This document shows, piece after piece, positions 35,457 through 45,114 of a stretch of 64,000 bases of DNA. Origin of the DNA: Pedobacter glucosidilyticus DSM 23534 (GTDB lineage Bacteria > Bacteroidota > Bacteroidia > Sphingobacteriales > Sphingobacteriaceae). A model generated the notes under the pieces. That model saw only the letters and a program-made list of their open reading frames with translations, did not search any database and was not told where the DNA came from. The stretch lies in assembly GCF_000425145.1 (NCBI RefSeq), contig NZ_AULF01000003.1:186001-250000 (forward strand), read 5' to 3'. Position 1 is the first letter of the stretch. Every line of letters begins with the position of its first letter. Made by a program: the position numbers and the translations under genes.

Positions 35457-35515
35457 TTATAATTGCTAAATTAAATTAATTGCGAAACCTTTGAAAGAGA
35501 TTTAGATATTTAGTT

Positions 35516-35929
35516 ATGCCGAAGAAACCAGATTTTCAGATTCTTATTCAAGAACTTACCTTTAAAACTTCTAGAAGTGGTGGTAAAGGCGGGCAACATG
35601 TAAATAAAGTTTCTTCTAAAGTTGAATTGATTTGGGATATTAACCAAACAGCTGCCTGCGATGAACATCAAAAACAACTCATCATACAAAAGCTAGCAAA
35701 CAGAATTGATAAAGAAGGTTTATTGCATATTGTAGTTGATGATGACCGTAGTCAACACAGAAATAAAGAACTTGCTATTAAAAAACTTTTTAAGCTGATT
35801 AAAGAAAGTTTAATAGAAGAAAAGCCAAGAAAACCCACTAAACCTAGCAAAGCAGCTGTTCATAAACGATTAGAGAGCAAAAAGAAACAAGCGCTTAAGA
35901 AAATCAATAGGAATATCACTTGGGATTAA
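35516..35929 (+). CDS. arfB: Alternative ribosome-rescue factor ArfB (peptidyl-tRNA hydrolase)
   Basis: A 137-residue release-factor-like protein. The catalytic GGQ is at residues 25-27 in SRSGGKGGQHVNKVSSKVEL. The C-terminal tail is strongly basic (RKPTKPSKAAVHKRLESKKK and beyond), which in ArfB enters the empty mRNA channel of a stalled ribosome. It is divergent from porQ, and its 3' end overlaps the convergent acyltransferase gene by 14 bases. Confidence 0.94.
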   Translation: MPKKPDFQILIQELTFKTSRSGGKGGQHVNKVSSKVELIWDINQTAACDEHQKQLIIQKLANRIDKEGLLHIVVDDDRSQHRNKELAIKKLFKLIKESLIEEKPRKPTKPSKAAVHKRLESKKKQALKKINRNITWD

Positions 35930-37685
35930 TTTTTTTCCTGATATATTTATTTATAGATAATACTTTTGCAAAGTATTTCGCACCGTTTTCAGTAAAGTGC
36001 ATTCCGTCTTGACTGATGAATTTACAATCGGGAGTAAAAACTGGCATTAAACCATCAGTATCCATTGTTGAACCTAATAAATCTATATACCTATTACCCC
36101 ACTGTTTCTTTAATATCATATTTTCTTCGACATATTTAGCTTCAACCTTTGTTCTTTGGAAGCAATAATTTAGTTTACCCTTTTGGTTATAAAAAACACC
36201 ATTATTAGAACCAAAATTCTTAGTCCCTATAATCCATAATTTATTTAGTGGTATTTGATATTGCTTTCTTAAAGGTTCAAAATCCTCTTTAAGAATTGGA
36301 GAGAAAAAAATTACATCAGAATTATTAATTCGAATATTTGCTTCAGGGTGTGTAATAAGTTTTACAATATAAGAAATTTCAATTTTATCTTTATAACTAG
36401 ATTCTAATAAAACGTTTGCCCAATCCCGAGCAAAGCTATCTCCAATTATTAAGATTCTAATCTTTTGAGTTTTAAAATTTTTATCTAATTTATAAATCCT
36501 AGAATTATAGTTTATATGCGGATTATCTCTAACATTGAGGATATTGAAGTTCTTTTTAATACTCGCACTTTTAATATCAAGCTCCGGAACGTCTCTAATA
36601 ATACCTGCTCGTGTGTAAATAGCTAAAGAAATAAATGTAGACACAAATAGCATTAAAATAATAGCACTAAAAAAATATCTTGTTGGTATCCTATCTTTAT
36701 CCCTAAACGGAACTTCAATAAACCTATAAGAAAAAACAGAGAGAAATATTATAATAACGAAGAAGCTAATAATAGAAAGTATAACTATTTCTGAAGAATA
36801 CAAATATCTATAAAAAGCTAATACTATTTGATGCCACATGTATAAACTAAAACTTAGCTTACCTATGCAAACCATGACTCTGTTTTCTAATAATTTAGAT
36901 AAACCACTATCATCTTGACTAAATAGAATACCTAAAGAACTAATAACAATAATCAAAATTTTAACTTCATTAACAAGCTTAAAATCAAAGAAAACAATAA
37001 ATAATAAACCTAACAGAGAAACCCATTTTACATTACTCGAAAACCTCTTCTGACTAAATAAAATATAGCTTATGCCGCCCGCAGCTAATTCAAAATATCT
37101 AAAGGGTAGTAAAAAAAACTTATAAGCACTTTTATCTATAACTATAAATAAAACAAATGAAGATAATGCTAAAAAAACGAGTGATACTTTTAAAATTCTT
37201 AAACTGCTTTTTTTAAATATTATAAATATGAGTGGATAAATAATGTAGAACTGTTCTTCTATACCTAAACTCCACGTGTGCATTAGTGGCTTATAATCAT
37301 TTACGAGTTTCCAGTAGTTTTCAGAAGTTAATAATAACAGGATATTATTACTGAAAAAATTTGTAGCAATTACGGATTGGCTCAGATTTTCCAAATCATC
37401 GGGCAACATAGTAAACATGCCTAAGATAAGCGCTAAAAAAGATGTAAATAATACTAAAGGGACAATCCTTCTTATTCTTCTTTCAAAGAAGCTTATTATT
37501 GAAAATTCACCTACTAATGTTTGCGTATAGATTTGCTTTGTTATCAAATACCCACTTATTACAAAAAAAATATCTACCCCTAAGTATCCATTAGTTATTA
37601 ATTTAAGATGGAATAAGATTACTGCTATTATTGAAATAGCCCTTAACCCATCAATGTCTTTTCTATAAGTAGAATCTCCTATCAT
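35916..37685 (-). CDS. Acyltransferase-3/SGNH membrane O-acyltransferase (OafA/YrhL-like)
   Basis: A 589-residue membrane protein. Residues 1-350 are an acyltransferase-3 domain of about ten membrane segments, starting DGLRAISIIAVILFHLKL and GYLGVDIFFVISGYLIT, and including WSLGIEEQFYIIYPL. Residues 390-589 are a periplasmic SGNH hydrolase-like domain with IIGDSFARDWAN and the C-terminal DGMHFTENGAKYFA (the Asp-x-x-His pair). Such fusions add or transfer acetyl groups to surface polysaccharide, lipid A or peptidoglycan. It follows lpxR by 3 bases, so lipid A or another outer-membrane glycan is a likely target. Confidence 0.9.
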   Translation of the reverse strand: MIGDSTYRKDIDGLRAISIIAVILFHLKLITNGYLGVDIFFVISGYLITKQIYTQTLVGEFSIISFFERRIRRIVPLVLFTSFLALILGMFTMLPDDLENLSQSVIATNFFSNNILLLLTSENYWKLVNDYKPLMHTWSLGIEEQFYIIYPLIFIIFKKSSLRILKVSLVFLALSSFVLFIVIDKSAYKFFLLPFRYFELAAGGISYILFSQKRFSSNVKWVSLLGLLFIVFFDFKLVNEVKILIIVISSLGILFSQDDSGLSKLLENRVMVCIGKLSFSLYMWHQIVLAFYRYLYSSEIVILSIISFFVIIIFLSVFSYRFIEVPFRDKDRIPTRYFFSAIILMLFVSTFISLAIYTRAGIIRDVPELDIKSASIKKNFNILNVRDNPHINYNSRIYKLDKNFKTQKIRILIIGDSFARDWANVLLESSYKDKIEISYIVKLITHPEANIRINNSDVIFFSPILKEDFEPLRKQYQIPLNKLWIIGTKNFGSNNGVFYNQKGKLNYCFQRTKVEAKYVEENMILKKQWGNRYIDLLGSTMDTDGLMPVFTPDCKFISQDGMHFTENGAKYFAKVLSINKYIRKKINPK

Positions 37686-37688
37686 ACA

Positions 37689-38654
37689 TTAATTAAACCT
37701 ATAATACAAATCCATGATACCATATTGATGTGCTTTGGCTGCACTTTTTAATTCCTTTGATTTAAAAATCAAAGAGAAATTGAAAGTCCACCTTTTTTGC
37801 GCAAAAGCCACACCCAATTCTTGCGAAAAAACCAAAGGCTTAGCATCATAAACTACCGGTCCTTTATCTTGCCTAAATAAACCTCCAGAAATGGTTGCAT
37901 CATAAATAACTACATCTAAAGATGGTTTTAAAAAGAAGTACAGCTCTTTTTCTTTAACTTTAGCTTCTTTGTAGGTAGATACAAAACTATTTGTTGCCAT
38001 GCTATAGTAAAGCGGATTTAATGTACCTGTTCTAAACAACACCCCCGCTTTCAAACCTGTAAAGGTATTACCTATTGTAGCTTCTACTGGTAAGCTAAAA
38101 TCTGAAGTACGTTTTTGGTTACGATATAAAAGACTTTGATAATTAAGGAGAAGGTTTACACCTATTTCATCTTTAACCTGAAATTGCCAGCCATTAATAT
38201 CATAAAAACCAAAAACCTCATGGTAAAATTTCTGCCCCTCCTCTCCTTTAGCTGATGGACCAAGAATACCGCCTTGTAATTCTACTCCTAAAATAGTTTC
38301 CTTCTTAAAGTAATAATTTAAAGAAGCTGCACCATAAGCATAAGCTGCAAATGGCCTATCAACACTAGCTATATTTCTAATATTTCCTGATGCTGCATTA
38401 TACATTTTATGCGCTATGCTTAAAGCCCATATCTTCTTTACTAGCTTACTGGTATCTTGTTTTTTTGCAGGATTTATAGCCGACCTAAAGTTTAAAAACA
38501 AACCATTGGTATAATACTGATCCTGGCCGATAGCTAAATAAGCATCGTTTTCGCTTCTAAAGCCAAATTCGTATTTATAATTAGTCTCTTGAGCTTGAAC
38601 TATTATTGTTTTAATAAATAGCAGACTACATAAACAAGTAAAAATTTTCTTCAA
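37689..38654 (-). CDS. lpxR: Lipid A 3'-O-deacylase LpxR-like (DUF2219)
   Basis: A 321-residue outer-membrane beta-barrel with signal peptide (LCSLLFIKTIIVQAQ). The family segment FGFRSENDAYLAIGQDQYYTNG, with the catalytic Asn-Asp pair, is clear, and the barrel ends YGIMDLYYRFN, a C-terminal aromatic. LpxR removes the 3'-acyloxyacyl chain of lipid A in Salmonella. It lies in the unit usp - lpxR - acyltransferase (spacings 1 and 3 bases). The symbol is by homology; activity on this organism's lipid A is inferred. Confidence 0.85.
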   Translation of the reverse strand: MKKIFTCLCSLLFIKTIIVQAQETNYKYEFGFRSENDAYLAIGQDQYYTNGLFLNFRSAINPAKKQDTSKLVKKIWALSIAHKMYNAASGNIRNIASVDRPFAAYAYGAASLNYYFKKETILGVELQGGILGPSAKGEEGQKFYHEVFGFYDINGWQFQVKDEIGVNLLLNYQSLLYRNQKRTSDFSLPVEATIGNTFTGLKAGVLFRTGTLNPLYYSMATNSFVSTYKEAKVKEKELYFFLKPSLDVVIYDATISGGLFRQDKGPVVYDAKPLVFSQELGVAFAQKRWTFNFSLIFKSKELKSAAKAHQYGIMDLYYRFN

Positions 38655-38655
38655 T

Positions 38656-39489
38656 TTATTTTGGGAAGACTAATAAAGGAACTTTAGTGTTTAACGCAAA
38701 TTCTTCTGTATTACCAGAAAACAACATCTTTTTAAAAAAAGAAACTTTTTGATCGGTAAACATTACCAATATAGAAGGTTTATTTTTCTTTACTGCTGTT
38801 TCTATATTATCAACTAGAGATTTTATGAAGTCGCTGGGCTGTACATGAAAATCTACCGGGTAATCAGCGTGGTTTTTAACTTTTTCTTCTGCTAATTTTA
38901 TTTTCTTCTCTATATCAGAAGGGAAACCAAAATGCACAACTTCTATTTTAGCATCAATAGGCTTAGCAAAATCAACCACTTGATCTAACTCTTTATCTAA
39001 ATGAATCAAATCTGAAGCGTACAAAACTCTTTCTATATTTTTTGAACGATAGGTTTTAGGTACTGCAATTACAGGAATAGATGATTGACTAATGACATAA
39101 GAGGTATGTGTACCAAATAGTTTTTCTATTTTACCTGCTCCTCTTGTACCAATAGAAATAAAATTAAAGCCTTCTTGTTTAGCATAATTCATGATATTGC
39201 TATGCGCCACTACAGATTCTCTACAAACACAATTTATTTCTGATGGCTTTATCCCGGAAGTATGGTAAACATCTTTTACAAACTTTTCTAACCTTTTATT
39301 AATGTTTTCTTTTTGAGCTTTTTCATAAGCTTCAAATTTAGCATCGCTATAAGAAGTAGGCTTTAAAATATGATAAGAATGGAAAAAAGTTAATGAAACT
39401 TCTGGATATTGCTCAGCAAATTTAATTGCAAATTTAATTGCTGCTTTAGAATTGGAGGAAAAATCGGTAGTAACAAGAATCTTGATCAT
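38656..39489 (-). CDS. Tandem universal stress protein
   Basis: A cytoplasmic protein of 277 residues with two Usp domains. The first begins IKILVTTDFSSNSKAAIKFA and ends ISIGTRGAGKIEKLFGTHTSYVISQSSIPVIAVPK (the GxxGxGxxxxxxGS-like ATP-site pattern, here GTRGAGKIEKLFGTHT). The second begins RVLYASDLIHLDKELDQVV and is more divergent. It is the first gene of the unit with lpxR and the acyltransferase, an unusual pairing that suggests a stress-linked outer-membrane response. The ligand cannot be stated. Confidence 0.9.
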   Translation of the reverse strand: MIKILVTTDFSSNSKAAIKFAIKFAEQYPEVSLTFFHSYHILKPTSYSDAKFEAYEKAQKENINKRLEKFVKDVYHTSGIKPSEINCVCRESVVAHSNIMNYAKQEGFNFISIGTRGAGKIEKLFGTHTSYVISQSSIPVIAVPKTYRSKNIERVLYASDLIHLDKELDQVVDFAKPIDAKIEVVHFGFPSDIEKKIKLAEEKVKNHADYPVDFHVQPSDFIKSLVDNIETAVKKNKPSILVMFTDQKVSFFKKMLFSGNTEEFALNTKVPLLVFPK

Positions 39490-39581
39490 GGTATAATTGA
39501 TAAATAGCTTATATAAAGTAAAAATAGCTTTTAAATATAGAATAAAATATGAGTGAAGTCATTTATTTTACCCTGAAACAA

Positions 39582-39604
39582 AAAACCCGGCTTAACCGGG
39601 TTTT
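39582..39604 (-). terminator. Rho-independent terminator of lon
   Basis: A perfect 9-bp stem, AAAACCCGG / CCGGGTTTT, with a 5-base loop. In the minus-strand transcript it is followed by six U residues. It lies 4 bases past the lon stop. Confidence 0.9.
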
Positions 39605-39608
39605 GAAA

Positions 39609-42086
39609 TTAGTTTTGGTTTTGCTTAACAGGTTCTTTATAAACAATATCTAAAGCATTTTTAACCTTCTTATCTAACAAAGCAAGTTTAATAACTTCCG
39701 TCATATCGGTTACGTAATGGAAGTTTAAATCTTTGATATAAGACTCTTTAATCTCCAAAATATCTTTTCTGTTTGCTTTAGATAAGATAATATCCTTAAT
39801 ATTCGCTCGCTTAGCTGCTAAAATCTTTTCTTTAATACCGCCTACAGGTAAAACTTTACCACGTAGGGTGATTTCACCTGTCATGGCTAAATGTTCTTTA
39901 ACTTTTCTTTGTGTAAATGCTGATGTTAAAGCTGTTAACATGGTTATTCCGGCAGAAGGACCATCTTTTGGAGTTGCCCCAGCAGGAACATGGATATGAA
40001 TATCCCATTGGTCAAAAACACGATAATCTATACCGAAACTTGCAGCATGTGCTCGCATGTAAGCCATGGCAATGGTAGCAGACTCTTTCATCACATCTCC
40101 TAAATTACCCGTTAAAGTCATTCTACCTTTTCCAGGGCTTAGGCTGGCTTCTATAAATAGGATATCCCCGCCTACTTGTGTCCAAGCTAAACCTGTTACT
40201 ACACCAGCAACTTCATTACCTTCGTAAAAATCTTTATCAAAAATTGGCGGACCTAGAATTTCTTCTATATCATTAGCAGTAAAATTAACATTATAGCTTT
40301 CTTCCATGGCTAATTTGGTAGCGGCACCACGCACTACCGAACCTATTTTTTTCTCTAAACCTCTAACACCAGATTCGCGGGTATAATCCTCAATAATTTT
40401 CTCTATGACTGATGATTTTAGATTAACATCTTTAGCTTTTAAGCCATGTTGTTCTTTTTGTTTTGGTAAAAGATGCTTCTTAGCGATTTCTATTTTTTCC
40501 TCAATCGTATAGCCATTTACTTCGATAATTTCCATCCTGTCTAATAAAGCAGGTTGTATGTTACTTAAAGAATTGGCTGTTGCGATAAACATCACGTTAG
40601 ATAAATCATAATCTAACTCTACAAAATGATCATTAAAAGCGTTATTTTGTTCTGGATCTAAAACCTCTAATAAAGCCGATGAAGGGTCGCCTCTAAAATC
40701 ATTTCCTACTTTATCAATCTCATCTAAAACAAAAACCGGATTTGAGGTTCCTGCCTTTTTAATAGACTGAATAATACGCCCCGGCATAGCACCAATATAA
40801 GTTTTGCGATGTCCTCTTATCTCAGCCTCATCTCTTACACCACCCAAAGCCATTCTTACATATTTTCTTCCTAAAGCCTTTGCCACTGATTTCCCTAATG
40901 AAGTTTTACCAACTCCCGGAGGGCCAACTAAGCATAAAATAGGCGCTTTCATATTATGTTTTAGCTTTAATACAGCCAAATATTCTATGATACGCTTTTT
41001 AACCTTATCTAAACCATAATGGTCTTTATCTAATATTTTTTGAGCTCGTTTTAAGTCAAAATTATCTTTAGTAAATTGCTGCCAAGGTAAATCTAACAAC
41101 ACTTCTAAGTAGTTAATTTGCACAGAGTAATCGGCCGCAGCCGGATTCATTCTGGCTAATTTATCTAGCTCTTTGTTAAAATGATTAGCTGTTTCTTTAG
41201 ACCACTGCTTCTTACTACCCTTTTTTCTTAAATCATCAATTTCCATATCCGGAGAATTACCACCTAATTCTTCCTGAATGGTTTTGAGTTGTTGATTTAA
41301 GAAATAATCTCTTTGCTGCTTATCTAAATCAACCTTTACTTTATTTTGGATTTGATTTTTAAGCTCTAATAATTGTAACTCGGTACTTAAATGGCTTAGA
41401 ACCATTTGAGCCCTATCTCTTAAATTTGCAACTTCTAACATCTTCTGCTTATCTGCAACAGAGGCATTCATATTAGAAGATATAAAGTTGATTAAAAAAG
41501 GGACGCTTTCTATATTTTTAATAGCAATTGCAGCCTCAGAAGGAATATTTGGTGAAAATTGAATGATTTGCATGGCCATCTCTTTGACAGATGAAACCAT
41601 CGCTTTAAATTCTTTATCTACCTTTGGTCTTACCTCCTCAAATTTCTTTACAGTAGCTTTTATATAAGGTTCTGATTGTACTTGCTCTACCAGCTCGAAA
41701 CGATTTTTACCTTGTATAATGACGGTGGTATTACCATCAGGCATTTGTAGCATTTTAACAATAACAGCTACTGTACCAACTTTATTAAGCTCGTCAAATT
41801 TTGGGTCTTCTACACTCACATCTAGCTGCGCTACTACACCAATAACCCTATCGCCTTTATAAGCGTCTTTTATCAGTTTGATAGATTTATCTCTACCAAC
41901 TGTAATAGGAATAACAACTCCGGGAAATAAAACTGTGTTTCTTAAAGGCAAAACAGCAAGAATTTCTGGTGTTTGTTCATTATTCATTTCTTCCTCGTCT
42001 TCTTGAGACATGAGAGGAAAAAACTCGGTATCTTCATTTATTAGTGGCATTGCTTGGTTAAAATCGAACGGATCGAATTTGCTCAT
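39609..42086 (-). CDS. lon: ATP-dependent protease La (Lon)
   Basis: A cytoplasmic AAA+ serine protease of 825 residues that degrades misfolded and regulatory proteins. In order: N-terminal Lon substrate-binding domain (PLRNTVLFPGVVIPITVGRD), coiled-coil (LDKQQRDYFLNQQLKTIQEE), AAA+ with Walker A GPPGVGKTSLG and Walker B FVLDEIDKVG, and the C-terminal protease with the Ser of DGPSAGITM and the Lys of GGIKEKILAA. The first ~35 residues are an acidic extension. It has its own terminator and is monocistronic. Confidence 0.98.
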   Translation of the reverse strand: MSKFDPFDFNQAMPLINEDTEFFPLMSQEDEEEMNNEQTPEILAVLPLRNTVLFPGVVIPITVGRDKSIKLIKDAYKGDRVIGVVAQLDVSVEDPKFDELNKVGTVAVIVKMLQMPDGNTTVIIQGKNRFELVEQVQSEPYIKATVKKFEEVRPKVDKEFKAMVSSVKEMAMQIIQFSPNIPSEAAIAIKNIESVPFLINFISSNMNASVADKQKMLEVANLRDRAQMVLSHLSTELQLLELKNQIQNKVKVDLDKQQRDYFLNQQLKTIQEELGGNSPDMEIDDLRKKGSKKQWSKETANHFNKELDKLARMNPAAADYSVQINYLEVLLDLPWQQFTKDNFDLKRAQKILDKDHYGLDKVKKRIIEYLAVLKLKHNMKAPILCLVGPPGVGKTSLGKSVAKALGRKYVRMALGGVRDEAEIRGHRKTYIGAMPGRIIQSIKKAGTSNPVFVLDEIDKVGNDFRGDPSSALLEVLDPEQNNAFNDHFVELDYDLSNVMFIATANSLSNIQPALLDRMEIIEVNGYTIEEKIEIAKKHLLPKQKEQHGLKAKDVNLKSSVIEKIIEDYTRESGVRGLEKKIGSVVRGAATKLAMEESYNVNFTANDIEEILGPPIFDKDFYEGNEVAGVVTGLAWTQVGGDILFIEASLSPGKGRMTLTGNLGDVMKESATIAMAYMRAHAASFGIDYRVFDQWDIHIHVPAGATPKDGPSAGITMLTALTSAFTQRKVKEHLAMTGEITLRGKVLPVGGIKEKILAAKRANIKDIILSKANRKDILEIKESYIKDLNFHYVTDMTEVIKLALLDKKVKNALDIVYKEPVKQNQN

Positions 42087-42347
42087 ATTATCTTATGTTT
42101 TGAATAAAGCCAAATTGGCAGATTAGATTTACCTATTTGTCTATTATTTTTGAATTATTTAAAAGTTCAACAGTTATGCCAATGATAATTTTAGGTTAAT
42201 AATTACTTCATGTGGCCAGTTTTATTTATTACCATCTTTGTAAACTGAAAAATAGTCAGTTAATTAATTGCAGAAAAAGAAATATTTTAGTTTTAAAATC
42301 GTTTATATTTTCACAATTTACAATCTTTAAAGGTAATAGTTATATCC

Positions 42348-42965
42348 ATGAAATATAAAATTTTAACAGTTTTAGCTCTTATTTTACCCATTACCCTAGT
42401 GGCACAAACTCCATTTGAGCGCCTTGGGCAAAAAGCCATGATGAGTGGCGACTTTATTACTGCTGCTACTTTTTTTGAACAAGCTGTTAAACAAGATCAT
42501 AGCAATATGAATGCACTTTATCTTTTGGGTTATGCTTATTACCATTCTTCAAATTATAAAAAATCAATAGAGTCTTTTGATAAATTAGTTGCTTACAAAC
42601 CCTCAGAAGCTATTGCTTATTATTATAGAGGTAAAGCAAAAATGCTTTTAAGTAGCCAAATAAAAGATTATAAAAATCCTGAGAAAGAAGAACTTTTACT
42701 TGGTGCTATTAAAGATTTCTCTAGCGGTATTGAGCTTACGCCTAGCGACATGAAGTTCTACCAGAATAGAGGCTTAGCGTACCAAGAGTACAGTGCCTTT
42801 AAAAGTCAAAAAGTAAATGACATTTACAATAAAAATGTGGCTATTGCTGCTGCCAACTCTTCTATCACGGATTTAAAGAAAGTTTTATCAGAAAACGCTG
42901 CCAGGAAAGATATTGTTTCTCAGATAGAAAAATCTAAACAACTACTTATCAATATCAAAAATTAA
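42348..42965 (+). CDS. Exported tetratricopeptide-repeat protein
   Basis: A 205-residue exported protein with signal peptide ILTVLALILPITLVAQ. Three or four TPR units follow, for example KAMMSGDFITAATFFEQAVK, LYLLGYAYYHSSNYKKSIES and IAYYYRGKAKMLLSS. It would bind peptides or partners in the periplasm; no further function is visible. It overlaps the convergent hypothetical lipoprotein gene by 4 bases. The 261-base region upstream, between lon and this gene, holds only AT-rich sequence with a near-consensus -7 box (TATATTTT). Confidence 0.82.
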   Translation: MKYKILTVLALILPITLVAQTPFERLGQKAMMSGDFITAATFFEQAVKQDHSNMNALYLLGYAYYHSSNYKKSIESFDKLVAYKPSEAIAYYYRGKAKMLLSSQIKDYKNPEKEELLLGAIKDFSSGIELTPSDMKFYQNRGLAYQEYSAFKSQKVNDIYNKNVAIAAANSSITDLKKVLSENAARKDIVSQIEKSKQLLINIKN

Positions 42966-43486
42966 TCTATTACACCTGAAACTTTATAGTTATTTATACC
43001 CAGAACTTTTACATCCTGAAATTTCTCTATTTGGTAAAGCGTATCTGGAATATAAGTAAGTTCTTCTTTGGTATGATATAAGTTGTTTTTTGTTTGGTTG
43101 GTAATGCTAATTTTTGTTGGCTTATTACCGTTAAGTAGAATAACAATTTTTCTTGTTCTTAAATTTTCTTCTTTAGCTATATAAGAGATTTTGGTGCTGG
43201 TACTATCTTTTTGATAGCTATTTTTCCAAGCAGCTTTATTAATATCTGATTCTATAAAAAGAGCAAGTTCTTGTGTCCAATCTTCAATTTTTATGTTTTG
43301 TGTTTCAGAAACATTATTGTGCTTTACTGTTTTTACAACTTTTGGTTTTGATTGATTTAATCTACCTGCTTCTTCAAAAAAATATTTTTGCAGATTGTAA
43401 TAGTTAACAGCCTGTTCCTTTTTTTTATCAGAAAAAGAACAAGCTGTTAAGCATAATGCGGATATGATCAATAGTATCCTAATCAT
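42962..43486 (-). CDS. Hypothetical lipoprotein
   Basis: A 174-residue lipoprotein. Signal MIRILLIISALCLTAC gives lipobox LCLTAC with Cys16. The mature part is mostly helical then beta-rich (KISYIAKEENLRTRKIVILL, KISITNQTKNNLYHTKEEL). I do not recognise a family. It begins immediately after the gpmI stop on the same strand, so the two are co-transcribed. Its partner role next to a glycolytic gene is unclear and may be coincidental. Confidence 0.7.
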   Translation of the reverse strand: MIRILLIISALCLTACSFSDKKKEQAVNYYNLQKYFFEEAGRLNQSKPKVVKTVKHNNVSETQNIKIEDWTQELALFIESDINKAAWKNSYQKDSTSTKISYIAKEENLRTRKIVILLNGNKPTKISITNQTKNNLYHTKEELTYIPDTLYQIEKFQDVKVLGINNYKVSGVID

Positions 43487-45007
43487 TTATACCAATACAT
43501 CACCAGTCATTTCGGCTGGGATGTTTATATTCATTATTTTTAGTATAGTTGGCGCTATATCTCCAAGTTTACCATTTTTAACTTGCTTGTAATCCTCATC
43601 AATTAAAATACAAGGGACTAAGTTTGTACTATGAGCTGTATTGGCAGAACCGTCTTCATTCACCATAAAATCTGCATTACCGTGGTCTGCAATGATGATG
43701 AAAGAATAGCCGTGTGCTAAACCAGCTTTAACAACTTGTTCTGTACAGTGGTCTACAGTTTCTACTGCTTTAACAACGGCATCAAATACACCTGTATGCC
43801 CAACCATGTCTGGGTTAGCAAAGTTTAAGCAAATAAAATCTGGCCATTCTGCAACCAATTCAGGGATGATAGCTTCTGTAATTCCATGAGCGCTCATTTC
43901 TGGCTGTAAATCATAGGTAGCTACTTTAGGAGAAGGAATTAACAATCTTTTTTCGTTTTTAAACTCTTTCTCTCTGCCACCAGAAAAAAAGAAAGTAACA
44001 TGCGGATATTTCTCTGTTTCAGCAATTCTGATTTGATTTTTACCTGCTTGTTCTATAACCTCGCCTAGGGTCATCACCAAATCATCTTTACCAAAAGCTA
44101 CATTAACTTTTTGGAAAGTTTCATCGTAGCTAGTCATGGTAACATAGTACAAATCCAAAGGCTTCATATCATACTCTGGAAATGCTTTTTGCGATAAGGC
44201 TAGCGTTATTTCACGTCCACGGTCTGTTCTAAAGTTAAAACAGATGACCACATCGCCATCTTTAATAGTAGCAGTAGGATTACCCTCTTTATCGCAAACT
44301 ACTAAAGGTTTTATAAATTCATCGGTAACACCTTCTTCGTAAGATTCTTGAATACCATTGGTTATGGCATCTACTTTTTTACCTTCTGCTTTAACCAATA
44401 AATCATAAGCTAATTTTACACGTTCCCAACGGTTATCTCTATCCATAGCGTAATACCTACCAATAGCAGAAGCTAATTTTGCTGATGTACTTTGCAAATG
44501 ATCATTTAACTCGGTTATAAAACCTAATCCAGAATTTGGGTCTGTATCTCTACCATCTAAAAAAGCGTGGATAAAAACATTCTCCAAACCAAAATCCTGC
44601 GCTGTATCACATAATCCTTTTAAATGATTGATGTGCGAATGTACACCACCATCAGAAACTAATCCAATAAAATGAACATCGTTATTTTCTTTTTTAGCAT
44701 ACTCAAAAGCATTTTTGATAGCCTGGTTAGAAGTAAATTCTTTATCAGTTACCGCCTTGTTGATACGCCCTAACTCTTGGTAAACTACACGCCCAGCACC
44801 AAGGTTCATGTGGCCAACTTCTGAGTTACCCATTTGCCCTTCTGGCAAACCTACAGCTAAACCTGAAGCTTCTAAAGTACTATTTGGGTATTTTTGAAGA
44901 CAAGAATCAAAAAAAGGAGTGTTTGCCACATTAATGGCGTTTGAGGTATCTTTCCGACCGTATCCCCAGCCGTCAAGAATTATAAGTGCAACTTTTTTAT
45001 TTTTCAC
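43487..45007 (-). CDS. gpmI: 2,3-bisphosphoglycerate-independent phosphoglycerate mutase
   Basis: Interconverts 2- and 3-phosphoglycerate in glycolysis. It is a two-manganese enzyme of 506 residues. The N-terminus VALIILDGWGYG carries metal ligands, the catalytic Ser62 is in PEGQMGNSEVGHMNLGAGR, and IIADHGNADFMVNEDG holds the second metal set. The frame is open to a TTG at 45067, but an exact -7 box (45012-45019) lies in the extension and ends 4 bases before GTG at 45007, so the start is GTG with Ser at residue 62 as in Geobacillus GpmI. The mRNA is predicted to be leaderless. Confidence 0.97.
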   Translation of the reverse strand: MKNKKVALIILDGWGYGRKDTSNAINVANTPFFDSCLQKYPNSTLEASGLAVGLPEGQMGNSEVGHMNLGAGRVVYQELGRINKAVTDKEFTSNQAIKNAFEYAKKENNDVHFIGLVSDGGVHSHINHLKGLCDTAQDFGLENVFIHAFLDGRDTDPNSGLGFITELNDHLQSTSAKLASAIGRYYAMDRDNRWERVKLAYDLLVKAEGKKVDAITNGIQESYEEGVTDEFIKPLVVCDKEGNPTATIKDGDVVICFNFRTDRGREITLALSQKAFPEYDMKPLDLYYVTMTSYDETFQKVNVAFGKDDLVMTLGEVIEQAGKNQIRIAETEKYPHVTFFFSGGREKEFKNEKRLLIPSPKVATYDLQPEMSAHGITEAIIPELVAEWPDFICLNFANPDMVGHTGVFDAVVKAVETVDHCTEQVVKAGLAHGYSFIIIADHGNADFMVNEDGSANTAHSTNLVPCILIDEDYKQVKNGKLGDIAPTILKIMNINIPAEMTGDVLV

Positions 45008-45011
45008 AATG

Positions 45012-45019
45012 CAAATATA
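45012..45019 (-). promoter_or_regulatory. -7 promoter box of gpmI
   Basis: TATATTTG on the minus strand, an exact TAnnTTTG match followed by CATT and GTG. With the usual spacing the first transcribed base lies within one base of the GTG start codon. Confidence 0.7.
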
Positions 45020-45114
45020 TAATTTTAAGGGAAGTGATATATGCCTTAAATTGCTATATTGAAACAATATTTATGGCATCTTTTATGTAGTTTTAACTCA
45101 TTAATCAAACATTT

